The notes beneath the pieces were generated by a model, which made no database searches, was not told the origin of the DNA, and was given only the letters and a program-made list of their open reading frames with translations. A program made the position numbers and the translations under genes. Below are positions 8,193-16,276 of a DNA stretch of 64,000 nucleotides, one piece after another. How positions within the stretch are numbered: position 1 is the first letter of the stretch; every line of letters starts with the position of its first letter. The stretch comes from Denitratisoma oestradiolicum (lineage in GTDB: Bacteria; Pseudomonadota; Gammaproteobacteria; Burkholderiales; Rhodocyclaceae), in contig NZ_LR778302.1 in assembly GCF_902813185.1 (NCBI RefSeq), positions 1-64,000 of the forward strand, in the 5' to 3' direction.

Positions 8193-9281
8193 TCAGTGGT
8201 TCTCCAGGACGCGCTCACGCTCCATCTGCATGTCGCGCCCGCGATCGCGGGCAGGTTCCTTGCCCTGCTCATAGACTTGGCTCTTGTCATGGCCGTGCTG
8301 GATCGCCAGGCGATCCCCGACGTGCACCGCGCGGTCGAGGTTTTCGCGCTCGTAGCGCACGGCGATCATGTCGCCGACTTTCAGCATGACGTGATGGGAC
8401 GAGACGGCCACCACGTCGCCCCGATACTGGCCACCCAACGCACCGGCATCCCGCACCATCAACCCGCGATAGACGGCCGCATGTTCGATGACCCGGCGCG
8501 ATTCCTCCATTGACACGCCATCGCCCACGGCGCGGCCGGTGTGCAACTCGTTGGCGATCTCGGCACGAAGGAAATTCACGTCCTGGCCGGCCCGCTGCGC
8601 ATCCGCGAGCATCTTGTAGGCGCCGTCCAGCTCGGGATGCTTGGCCAGCGCCTCGCGCCAGGGCAGTTTCTCGAAAGCCGTGGCGCGTTCAACCGTCGTG
8701 ATTTCGTAGAACACCTCACGCATCGGGGCAAAATCGCCTCGTACAGACTGTTTGGCGGCCTCGTTCCAGACTTGTTTGTCGACCTTGCTGTAATCGAGGT
8801 GGTAGCCGCTTTCCTTGGCAAGCTGCCCAAGAAACTCGCGCGTCGCCCGTCCATTACCCTCGCGGAAGGGGTGCATTTCATTGAGGCCCGCGTACACCTC
8901 GGCCATCTTGTCCGCGAACTGTGCCTTGTCGGTTCCGCGCAGGTAGCCAGCCTCTTTGATGGTGGCAGCAACCTCGGCGGCCTTGGCCGGGATGTCTTCC
9001 TTGAAGGTAAACAGGGTTCGGTCGCCCGCCGGCCCCTTGGCGATGTCCACGGTGCGAACCTCGCCGGCCCACTCATAAACATCCTTGAAGACTTGCCGAT
9101 GAATGGCTTGCAGATGCACCAAGTCGTAATTGCCCTTCACCGGGTTTTCGCGCAACTCCTGAATGCGGATCGCGGTAGCCCCGCGCTCGAACCGCTGCAA
9201 TTCCGCCAGGTCTCGAAGCTCGGCCTTGTTCTTGAGGACATGGGTGCCGGGGTATGTGTACCCCTCTTGCTGGTCGGTCAT
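8193..9281 (-). CDS. Fic/Doc-family AMP transferase toxin with C-terminal KfrB domain
   Basis: 362 residues, intact from ATG 9281. The Fic core carries the catalytic motif MHPFREGNGRATREFLGQLA (HxFxEGNGRxxR), with FKDVYEWAGEVRTVDI upstream as the flap region. Residues from about 255 on form a KfrB domain (GDVVAVSSHHVMLKVGDMIA, VRYERENLDRAV) and an Arg-rich tail with QVYEQGKEPARD, nearly the same as the tail of the Zeta protein. Fic enzymes usually AMPylate host proteins such as topoisomerases. The preceding small gene overlaps its start and encodes the matching inhibitor. Confidence 0.9.
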   Translation of the reverse strand: MTDQQEGYTYPGTHVLKNKAELRDLAELQRFERGATAIRIQELRENPVKGNYDLVHLQAIHRQVFKDVYEWAGEVRTVDIAKGPAGDRTLFTFKEDIPAKAAEVAATIKEAGYLRGTDKAQFADKMAEVYAGLNEMHPFREGNGRATREFLGQLAKESGYHLDYSKVDKQVWNEAAKQSVRGDFAPMREVFYEITTVERATAFEKLPWREALAKHPELDGAYKMLADAQRAGQDVNFLRAEIANELHTGRAVGDGVSMEESRRVIEHAAVYRGLMVRDAGALGGQYRGDVVAVSSHHVMLKVGDMIAVRYERENLDRAVHVGDRLAIQHGHDKSQVYEQGKEPARDRGRDMQMERERVLENH

Positions 9282-9507
9282 GACCCTGCACCCTTGCGTG
9301 CGCGCTCCAGGTAGAGCGCCACCGCCTCGTCGGACGTGAGCGCACCCGCAGCAGCGGCTTCTTGGATCTCAAGATCGGCCGCGTCAGCGTTCATGCCTTC
9401 GAGGGCCAGCGAGGCGTTGGCCAGGGCGAATTGCTCCCGGCGAAGCTGCACCGGATCGTCAGCGGCCGGCGGCCGCGAGGGGTCAGAAGATCGAGGTCAA
9501 ATGTCAT
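9278..9507 (-). CDS. VbhA-like Fic antitoxin, one frameshift
   Basis: Start ATG 9507 (MTFDLDLLTP). After restoring one C near 9477 the frame reads QLRREQFALANASLALEGMN, ADAADLEIQEAAAAGALTSD, EAVALYLERARKGAGS and stops at 9278, overlapping the Fic start by ATGA. SLALEG fits the class I Fic inhibitor motif (S/T)xxxE(G/N), in which the Glu blocks ATP binding in the Fic active site. About 76 residues, normal for VbhA-type antitoxins. The shift splits it in the given sequence, so it would be missed by automatic calling. Confidence 0.75.
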
Positions 9508-9575
9508 GACGGGCTCCAGTTCGGTAAGGGTGCCGGTATGCCAAGGATATCACGTATTGCTTTCTAACTGACAGC

Positions 9576-9605
9576 AGTATAGAAACAAAAATGCCGGCGC
9601 GACAA
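9576..9605 (-). promoter_or_regulatory. Promoter of the Fic/Zeta toxin operon
   Basis: Minus-strand TTGTCG (9600-9605), an 18 bp spacer and TATACT (9576-9581), about 70 bp before the antitoxin ATG. The region is AT-rich compared with its surroundings. Confidence 0.55.
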
Positions 9606-9633
9606 GGGTTTTAAGGCGATTTGTCGCACTGAC

Positions 9634-10005
9634 TCAAGAATGCTCCAGCGTGCGCCGAACGGGCCGCAAGGCGGTCGCCGTGGCCTCGATCACCTGCTGG
9701 ATTTCCTGCAAGTAGCTATCGACTCGCGCCTTCATGCCTTCCCACTCGTTCTTGGTTTTCACCAGATCATCGAGCGGACCATTGCCGTACTGCTTGCTGT
9801 CGATGCAGCGATGGATGGTCAGCAGCCGCATTTCCATGTTGCGCAAGGCGTATTCGCAGCGCGCGAGCTGCTGCCCGTCGATGGGGGTATGGCAATAGCG
9901 GACGTTCTCAACGTCACGGACAAAGCCCTCGAAGTCCTTACGGTGGTCGCCCAGCAGGGCCACGAAGGATTCCATCAGACGGGTTTCGCGTTCTCGCATG
10001 TTCAT
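9634..10005 (-). CDS. Hypothetical helical protein
   Basis: 123 residues from ATG 10005, beginning MNMRERETRLMESFVALLGD. It is almost entirely alpha-helical and charged, with possible coiled coil in NEWEGMKARVDSYLQEIQQV. No signal peptide or membrane segment. The leader GAGGCACACC before the ATG is the same as that before the winged-helix gene at 4608. It closes the operon that begins with the TrfB-like regulator. Function unknown. Confidence 0.6.
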   Translation of the reverse strand: MNMRERETRLMESFVALLGDHRKDFEGFVRDVENVRYCHTPIDGQQLARCEYALRNMEMRLLTIHRCIDSKQYGNGPLDDLVKTKNEWEGMKARVDSYLQEIQQVIEATATALRPVRRTLEHS

Positions 10006-10037
10006 GGTGTGCCTCAATTTATGATGGGTGGGAAAAG

Positions 10038-10550
10038 CTAGTTGCAAGCTCCAGCATGGCCGCAGCTCTTGCATTTCGGGCCTCGGCTCTTGCGGGCCTG
10101 GGCGCGCCCCTCGATGATGGCGAGGTAGCGCGCGATCAATTGTTCGCAGTAGGCGTCGTCGCGCAGCTCAACACGGATGGCCTTGCGCTTGCGCGTGGTC
10201 CGGCTGTTGATGACGGCGTAGCCAAAGGCAGCGGTGGGTAGGCCATTGCGGCGCAGAAGCCACCCCTGCAAGGAAAGCTGCGCGATGTCGGTCTCATAGA
10301 CGCGGTGGGCATCGCGGTTCTTGTTTTCGAGGGGGACATGCAGCCCGTCCGGAAGGCGATACACCTGGTCGGGTCGGCCGATGACCCGGTAAGGATGGTC
10401 GGCCCGGAGGTTCCGTTCGACTTGCGCAACCCGGCCGGCCTTCAGTTCATCGGGCAACCAATCCTGGGAGAAGCCACGCCAGACGAGGAACGTCCACGCG
10501 GCCAGTGCCAGGGCCAGACCGAACAAGATGAAGCTGGCCAGGTTGTTCAT
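10038..10550 (-). CDS. Membrane-anchored Cas4-like PD-(D/E)XK nuclease
   Basis: 170 residues. The start ATG 10550 overlaps the upstream stop (ATGA). One N-terminal transmembrane helix (FILFGLALALAAWTFLVW) is followed by RVIGRPDQVYRL, VPLENKNRD, YETDIAQLSLQGWLLRRNG and a Cys-rich end (CKSCGHAGAC). G-x-PD, ExK and the YxxDxxQL helix are in the order seen in Cas4/RecB-type PD-(D/E)XK nucleases. The terminal Cys residues could be part of an iron-sulfur cluster, though the usual N-terminal Cys is not obvious here. Membrane anchoring suggests action on DNA crossing the envelope (inference). Confidence 0.65.
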   Translation of the reverse strand: MNNLASFILFGLALALAAWTFLVWRGFSQDWLPDELKAGRVAQVERNLRADHPYRVIGRPDQVYRLPDGLHVPLENKNRDAHRVYETDIAQLSLQGWLLRRNGLPTAAFGYAVINSRTTRKRKAIRVELRDDAYCEQLIARYLAIIEGRAQARKSRGPKCKSCGHAGACN

Positions 10551-10957
10551 CGCGGCATCCCCAGCAGCCGCACGATGCCGTTGAGTAGCAAGCGGATCGC
10601 AGCGGCGAGCAAGCCATGGCGAGAGAGGAACCGCGCCACGGCTGGCGACAGCACGTAGTACCCGCGCACAAACAGGCGCCCGGGCGCCGCCGGCATCAAC
10701 ACACGGTCGCGCCAAGCGCGCAGAAAGCACGTTTCAGGAGCATCAGGGCCATAGACGGCCGAGGCGATGAAGCATCGCCGGTCCATGGCGGCCCGCGTAT
10801 GGCCCTCGACCTCGAAGCGCAGATGCTCGAAGGTGCCGGCGGCCGCCTTCGCGCGTACATCCAACGGCCGGGCATCACCGCGCTCGCGGTCGAAGAGAAC
10901 CTTTTGCTCGCAGTAGACGGTTCCAACGATGTCCGTGATGGTGTGGTACTTCTTCAT
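10547..10957 (-). CDS. CFI-box C-terminal domain protein
   Basis: 136 residues from ATG 10957 (MKKYHTITDIVGTVYCEQKV). The C-terminal half carries the CFI-box pattern: RCFIASAVYGPDAPETCFLR, AWRDRVLM, GRLFVRGYYVLSPAVARFL and a final hydrophobic segment. The N-terminal part, VYCEQKVLFDRERGD, has a lone Cys of the kind seen at the start of Cas4-type nucleases, so it may complete the nuclease encoded next. Both flanking genes overlap it by ATGA, indicating coupled translation. Function of the CFI-box is unknown. Confidence 0.65.
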   Translation of the reverse strand: MKKYHTITDIVGTVYCEQKVLFDRERGDARPLDVRAKAAAGTFEHLRFEVEGHTRAAMDRRCFIASAVYGPDAPETCFLRAWRDRVLMPAAPGRLFVRGYYVLSPAVARFLSRHGLLAAAIRLLLNGIVRLLGMPR

Positions 10958-11166
10958 GGCCTGATCCGCCTCTTCGCATTTACAGGCGACAAGGCGCACT
11001 CAAGGCCGTGGTAGATCACCAATGCCCCAGCCATGAAGACCAGCGCAGCGGATAGATGGAACAGCTCCGCAAGGGCTGAGGCACGAACAAACCACAGGAC
11101 GCCGATGCAGCACGCGAGCACCAGGGCCAGAAAGGTGAAGTACCAACCGACACCGCCGAACCCCAT
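10954..11166 (-). CDS. Small two-helix membrane protein
   Basis: 70 residues from ATG 11166. Two hydrophobic helices (WYFTFLALVLACCIGVLWFV and LSAALVFMAGALVIYHG) and a basic tail. The stop overlaps the CFI-box start. No family recognised. Confidence 0.6.
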   Translation of the reverse strand: MGFGGVGWYFTFLALVLACCIGVLWFVRASALAELFHLSAALVFMAGALVIYHGLECALSPVNAKRRIRP

Positions 11167-11170
11167 TTCG

Positions 11171-11431
11171 TTACTCCCCGGACTTTCGCGCGCGAAAGTC
11201 GCGCGGCTTGGCCAGCATCCAGCGGTAGATGCCCAAGAGGCTGGTCGCGGTAAACGCGACCTGCATGAAGATCAGGCCAGGCGCGTTCGTGAGAATGCCG
11301 AACAGAATCCAACAGACGTTCGATGCCAGGAAGGCGACAAACCCCCAGCCGGACCGGGCGTTGTTCAAAGCCAAGAGCCAAGCGCCAAGAACACCGAAGG
11401 CGCAGCCGATCCATTGCAAGTACCAATCCAT
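11171..11431 (-). CDS. Small PnuC/YgjV-like membrane protein
   Basis: 86 residues from ATG 11431 (MDWYLQWIGCAFGVLGAWLL). It has three hydrophobic helices with NARSGWGFVAFLASNVCWIL and FTATSLLGIYRWM, like short PnuC-related proteins, though it is too short for a transporter. The last eight residues before the terminal Gly-Glu (DFRARKS) are encoded by the dispersed palindrome at 11184-11197, so the palindrome forms its C-terminus. Confidence 0.6.
   Translation of the reverse strand: MDWYLQWIGCAFGVLGAWLLALNNARSGWGFVAFLASNVCWILFGILTNAPGLIFMQVAFTATSLLGIYRWMLAKPRDFRARKSGE
11184..11197. repeat. Dispersed palindrome TTTCGCGCGCGAAA, site 4
   Basis: Exact core, 20 bp palindrome GACTTTCGCGCGCGAAAGTC at 11181-11200, inside the 3' end of the PnuC-like gene. 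Confidence 0.9.
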
Positions 11432-11436
11432 CGCCG

Positions 11437-12161
11437 TCACACCAACGTCATGCGCCCGGTCTCCAGGGCGCGGATGCGCATCGGCAGAGTCGGATACGCG
11501 GTCAAGACAGAGATCCACCGATGCCATGGCCGAGAGGGTAAATCTCGTGCAACTCGTGCAGCGCGGCCAAGGCGTCGGCCTTGCCGACCCGCGCGGCGGC
11601 GCCAGCATCGGCGCGATACTCGAAGTAGCGACGCAAAGCCAGAAAGATCAGGAAGCCGGCGAGGAAAACGGTGTTGTTGTTCGTGCCGTAGCTGCCGAGG
11701 GTGAAGCACGAGGCGTATGCGAAGGTGCCCAAGATGTGGCGCTCCGCAACGTGGCTTTCCTCGTGCGCAATGACCCCGCGCAGTCCTGGATCACTCAGTC
11801 GGCGGACCAATCCCGAGGTCAGATAAATGCGGGAATGATGCTGGCCGAGGCCGACCGTGTTGGCTTGCTGGTCGGCGTGGTCGTACAGATAGACCGGCGA
11901 ACCGACCGGCATAGACGCGAGCACGCCGGCCAAGCGCCGCTGCAATGGCCCGTCCGTCGAGGCCACGGGCGCAAGAAACCGCGCAGCCAACGGCGCTGAG
12001 GCATAGAAGCCGAACAGGAAGATCAGGCCGGCGACCGTCTGCATGAAAGGTTTGTAGGCGGGATCAGGGGCGAGCCGCGTGGCCACCCACAAGATGCCGC
12101 CGCCCACTTCCATGAAGAAGAGGACCAGGACAATCCGCCTGAACCAGTGGGACGGAATCAT
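11437..12161 (-). CDS. M48-family membrane metalloprotease, one frameshift
   Basis: Start ATG 12161 overlaps the stop of the lipoprotein gene. Two N-terminal transmembrane helices, then YLYDHADQQANTVGLGQHHS and IYLTSGLVRRL, the zinc motif VIAHEESHVAERHILG (HExxH) and the third ligand region RRYFEYRADAGAAARVGKAD. A one-base deletion near 11505 cuts the frame; restored, the tail reads LTAYPTLPMRIRALETGRMT and ends at 11437, the usual P-x-RIxAL ending of HtpX-type proteases (241 residues). Probably a membrane-protein quality-control or processing protease for the accessory operon. Confidence 0.8.
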
Positions 12162-12319
12162 CAGCGCCGGCAGTCATCGCATTGGATCGCAGTGGCGATA
12201 GAGCGGTACGGGCTGTAATCGGTGCCGGTGCGCCAATCGTTGTGCATGGCGACGGGTTCGGGAGCCGTGGCGCACCCGGCAAGAGTGGCCGCAAGCAAGA
12301 GAGCCAGGAGTGACTTCAT
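12161..12319 (-). CDS. Small lipoprotein
   Basis: 52 residues, start ATG 12319 after AGGAAGAAGAA. The signal ends in the lipobox LAGC (MKSLLALLLAATLAGCATAP) and the mature part is about 37 residues, ending IQCDDCRR. Its start overlaps the stop of the TrfB-like gene (ATGA), and its stop overlaps the M48 start (TGATG). Function unknown; it resembles small entry-exclusion-type lipoproteins only in size and position. Confidence 0.65.
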   Translation of the reverse strand: MKSLLALLLAATLAGCATAPEPVAMHNDWRTGTDYSPYRSIATAIQCDDCRR

Positions 12320-12561
12320 TTCTTCTTCCTTTCTTCGTTCAAATTGATAGCGTCCACCAGCTCACGACAAACGGAATGCGCCCGCTGGCGAGACACGCCG
12401 GCATGACGGGCTGCAACGGATTGACGGAAGCCGAGAACCAAAACTTCTTCTGCGATCCGGTAAGATTCGGGCGAAAGGTCGAGCCGTTTTGCTGCTTTCA
12501 CAAAGACAGCACGCGATACTTTGCCGCAGGCGTCTAGGACCGACTTGTATGAATTGGCCAT
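12316..12561 (-). CDS. TrfB/KorA-like transcriptional repressor
   Basis: 81 residues from ATG 12561 (MANSYKSVLDACGKVS); an in-frame ATG at 12615 is possible but lacks a better ribosome site. The helix-turn-helix region LSPESYRIAEEVLVLGFRQS followed by VAARHAGVSRQRAHSVCREL matches the TrfB (KorA) domain pattern. It is first in the operon that runs to the Cas4-like nuclease and is divergent from the two plus-strand genes starting at 12644. The 80 bp between them probably holds its operator. Confidence 0.7.
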   Translation of the reverse strand: MANSYKSVLDACGKVSRAVFVKAAKRLDLSPESYRIAEEVLVLGFRQSVAARHAGVSRQRAHSVCRELVDAINLNEERKKK

Positions 12562-12643
12562 TGCGTTGCAAACTAAAGGGATTCGGCGTAATTTGTCAAC
12601 ATGACATTTAGCCATTTTCACGCCATAAACATGGAGCAGAAGC

Positions 12644-12895
12644 ATGAAAAAACTAACTTTGTTTGCTTTCATTATGACAGCACTAAGCGCCGCAACCAAC
12701 GTGCTTGCGGCCCCCGCAAGGGGTGGGGTGTGCGGCGCGTATCCGTTCAACGGCGCGGACACCAAATTCGATTGCGAACATCTAGGAAAGGTCACGATCA
12801 AACAGATTTACGAGAGGGGTTGGCGTATCGTGTCGATGGGGCAACAGAACGATGGTGGTAGCTGGACCTATATCGTCATCGAGGAACAGAGGTAG
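12644..12895 (+). CDS. Small secreted protein
   Basis: 83 residues from ATG 12644, with a signal peptide MKKLTLFAFIMTALSAATNV-LAAPA and a mature part holding two Cys (GVCGAYPF and KFDCEHLG), likely a disulfide. Plus strand, convergent to the long transfer operon and divergent from the TrfB-like gene. The next gene starts 3 bp after its stop, so the two form a pair. No family recognised. Confidence 0.6.
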   Translation: MKKLTLFAFIMTALSAATNVLAAPARGGVCGAYPFNGADTKFDCEHLGKVTIKQIYERGWRIVSMGQQNDGGSWTYIVIEEQR

Positions 12896-12898
12896 ATC

Positions 12899-13170
12899 AT
12901 GGGTAAGTGGAAGAAACTGCTGCTCTACGCAGCGCCGATTCCGATAGCCTTTGTGCTTTCGGATCACTCGTTTTCGGACTTCATCAAGATGTTGGGAGGC
13001 GGCCTCATGTTCTGGATTCCCTACTGGTTGGCGTGCTGGTTGAGCGATGGGTTCTGGACCTTCCTGCAACGACCGGCGGCCGCCTCACGCTGGGCATGGA
13101 CATCAACCCGTGCACGAACAAGTACCAACCCGTCCTGAAGGACGAGCGCGGCCGCACAGTGATGTATTGA
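12899..13170 (+). CDS. Small membrane protein, one frameshift; exclusion candidate
   Basis: ATG 12899 starts MGKWKKLLLYAAPIPIAFVL, with two hydrophobic segments (the second is GGGLMFWIPYWLACWLS). A one-base deletion near 13065 shifts the frame; restored, the end reads GRLTLGMDINPCTNKYQPVL-KDERGRTVMY, about 90 residues. An inner-membrane protein encoded next to traG fits the position of entry-exclusion proteins (TraS/Eex), which recognise TraG, but no sequence similarity can be shown. Opposite strand to traG, 26 bp apart. Confidence 0.5.
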
Positions 13171-13196
13171 ACAAGGGAGGGCGCAAGGCCCTGCCC

Positions 13197-16100
13197 TTAT
13201 CGCTTCGTGCCAGAGTTGATCTGAGGCGATGCACTGGTTTCCCTCTTCATGTTCTCGGTGAGCTTTTCACCATCTGCCGTCCCGTCCCCGCCGGTTAGCT
13301 TGTCCCACCCCTTCAGGGCGGAATCCTTGATGTCGCGCCCTTCCATGTCCTCAACAACACCAATGGATTGGCGCGCCCTTCTCCAACCTTCTTGTCCGGG
13401 CTAGCCCAGGCGTGCACGTTGTCATCCAGGGCGCCCGTCCGCGCGGGATGCTGCCCTTGTTCTTCGGATCAAGCTGGCCTTCGACAGCGCCGCGCGACTG
13501 CCCAACAATCCCCGGAGTGCTCGTATTCGTGCGAACAGGTGCGGTACTGCCGGCGCCTGTTGCCGCAGCCTTGCGCTTGTGTTTTGCGCGAATATCGTTC
13601 GGGAGGTCTTTGCGTTCCTTCTCGGATATGCCTTGCAACCCGGCCTTGTTGGCCGGCAAGGTTTCGCCTGCGAAAGTGTTGGTGTTCAACGTCTGGGCGG
13701 CATTCACCATGCCCTTTCGGCCGCATAGTCCTGAACCATCGACATGATGGTCGGCGTTTCTTGACTGTAGAACCGGGTTGCACTCATGCCGTTGCGGGCG
13801 GCAACAGCTTCCATGAAAGAAGGATCGGCCAGCAAGTCGCGGTGATGCGTGAAGCTATTGGATTCACTGCGGTTCGCACGGTCGCCGGTCCCGTACTCCT
13901 GCCTATCCGAAACGTCGCGGATTTGCGACCGTTCGTCGATGTTGGACAGCACGGCATCGTTACCGGTACGGCTGGTCTGCTGGGACTGTTGACCAGCGCC
14001 GTCCTGCGCGGTGCGCTGACCGCTAACTTGGAAAGTGCGTTCAGTGCGCGCGCTCTCATCAAGGCTGTGCTGATCAACCACACCACGGTCACGCGAGTGC
14101 CCAGCTTGGTAGGTTTTCGTGGAACTGGCGCCAAACCCGGCACTAAGACGGCTAAGGAGACCACCATCGGCGGGTGCACCGCGTCCGGAGCGATAGTTTT
14201 TGAGCGCCTGATCCACCTGGGCCTGATTGCCACCACCATTGCGGATGGCATCGGTAATGCGCTTCTCTTCGCGTGGATCAGCCGGCGCAGCACCACCACC
14301 GCCACCCCCCCCGCCTCCAGCAGCCGCTGGGCCAGGCCGAGACAAACCAAGATTCATGGACAGGTTGTCTTGTGCACCCGCCTGCATGTTGAACTGGGAA
14401 CCATCGCGGAAAGTCTTGCCGACCGACTGCCCGCCTGTGTGGGCGCCGCCGTAGCCACCCTGATCCGTCGTCGAAGCACTGACACCGGACTGTTGATACG
14501 CGCCTCGCGTGCGGTCAGCCCCCACAACGCTATTACCCGTAGAGCTGTCGCCGTGACGGGTGGAAAGTTGGTCGCCCGAAGAGGTGATGTCAGTACGATG
14601 AGCCTCCTGGTTGCGGCCCGCCTCGTAGCGGTGGTCCATGCCCATTTGCTGGAGCATGCGATTATGGAGCTGGCTCATGGCCACAGCGCCATTCGGCGCG
14701 ATGGTGGCCGTACCGCCCGACCTGGTGCCGATCATGGCGCCACCTCCGGACAGTGCCATATTGCTGTCGTACTTGTGCATCGAGGTCGTGTTGATGCCGG
14801 CGGAGTCCATACCAACCTGCCCCATGCTGACGTTGCCAATGGAGGTCTGATAGCCAGCACCATGGACAGCGGACGAAAAGCTAGCCGTCATGCGATCCGC
14901 CAAGGACATGATCCCACCCTGCCCCATCTTGATGATGCCGGCAGCGAGGAATGGGACGAGCAGGACCATATACCCGATAAGTGATTGCTCATCGGTCAAT
15001 GTGGCGTCGAAAACATCTGAGAGCTGAAAGGGAATACCAGAGCCGGTAGCCAACTCAAGTGCCCGCATCTTGTAACGCAGGTGCATCATCGACAGGTGGT
15101 TGATGACCGCGAAGAGAACAGGCCACATTCCTATCCAGGCGAGAGCCATCATGTAGCCGCCAAGGATCTGTTTCGCTCCTTGGGCAGTCATGACCACCAT
15201 CAAAACAACCACAATAGGAAACATCGCGTAGATGATCGCCTCGATCCAGTTGCGAATATGAGGCAAGGTTTCCTGGGCCAAGATACTGATGGACGCATTG
15301 GCGCCGGCGGCCTGGCGTGCGGCCTGAGCGGAGGCCATCATGGCGTTGACTTCGGCCACGCGCGCGGGATCGTTCAGAAGGGCCGGCAGTTCAGCGCCCG
15401 CCTCTTTCCAGATGTTGTTGAACATCGACTGGCGCAACGCAGCGGAGGCGTTGGATGAGTTGTTGAGAATCCAGTCGTAGGATGTGCCGATTGCGGATAC
15501 GAACATGCTTTCCGCGATGGCATCGGTGGAAGCCCGAGAGAACGCTTGCTTGCCGTAGAAGATTTGCGCCTTGGCCGCTGCATCAGCAACGCGGTCCTTG
15601 AGAACAATAGCCACGTCAGTGCAAGGCTCGGTCTTAGGCTCGGGCGTCAAGGTGTCATACGTGGCGAAGCGCGCTGGGCTGGTGTTGCTGAAAATCGTGT
15701 TCCAGGTGTCGGTGCCGCCCACAATTTCCTGGGCACCGACCACGCCATCCTTAATGTCGTAGAGCGTGCATTCCTTGATGAATTGCATCAGATCGGAGCG
15801 CAGTTGTGGGTCGCGTACCGTGGCGTTATTTACGCTCTTCAGGATGCGATGGCCGAACGCCACATCCCCCTTCTGCAAGCCCAATTCATCCGGCACGCCG
15901 AAGACGGTTTCGTAGGTGCGGGTAAAGAACCCAAAAGTGAGGTTGGTGGCTTGCGCCACTACCGCAAGCGTAAAAGGCACGTTATCCACAACACGAGGCG
16001 GCTCCAACCCCGTCTTGTCGGTCAGTCCCACGCGAGCAATGGGAAGGTTCAAGATGCTGACAAAGATCAGCGCCTGGATAAACCACTTCGCCATTTCGAG

Positions 16101-16265
16101 CTGTTTGTTGCCTGCGTAGGCAAACATCCCGATGCCGATAGCGAAGAGGAAGACCATTTTCATCATCCCCTCGAAGCCGGCACCGGCCATGATCGAAGCG
16201 ACGGCATTGAAGACGTAGTACAGCGTCTCGACGTTCCAGTAGGTTTGAATTTCGATGTCGATCAT
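13197..16265 (-). CDS. traG: TraG, mating-pair stabilisation and pilus assembly protein; three frameshifts
   Basis: ATG 16265 (MIDIEIQTYWNVETLYYVFN) has AAGAGG seven bases upstream. The N-terminal half has several transmembrane helices (MKMVFLFAIGIGMFAYAG, WIEAIIYAMFPIVVVLMVVM, IGYMVLLVPFLAAGIIKMG). The periplasmic C-terminal half is Gly/Ser/Gln-rich with a poly-Gly run near 14300. One-base deletions near 13705, 13420 and 13345 break the end; restored, it finishes GRDIKDSALKGWDKLTGG...INSGTKR at 13197, about 1023 residues. F TraG is 938. The N-terminal domain works in pilus assembly and the C-terminal domain in mating stabilisation and entry exclusion. A variant palindrome lies inside it. Confidence 0.88.
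13662..13675. repeat. Dispersed palindrome, centre variant CT, site 5
   Basis: TTTCGC-CT-GCGAAA inside traG, where it encodes FAGET in the C-terminal region. Confidence 0.8.
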
Positions 16266-16276
16266 CGCCGGGCCTC

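Noticed and set aside
13351..13710. Separate small gene downstream of traG
   Set aside because: It continues the TraG C-terminus after a one-base deletion, with matching composition and no ribosome site of its own.
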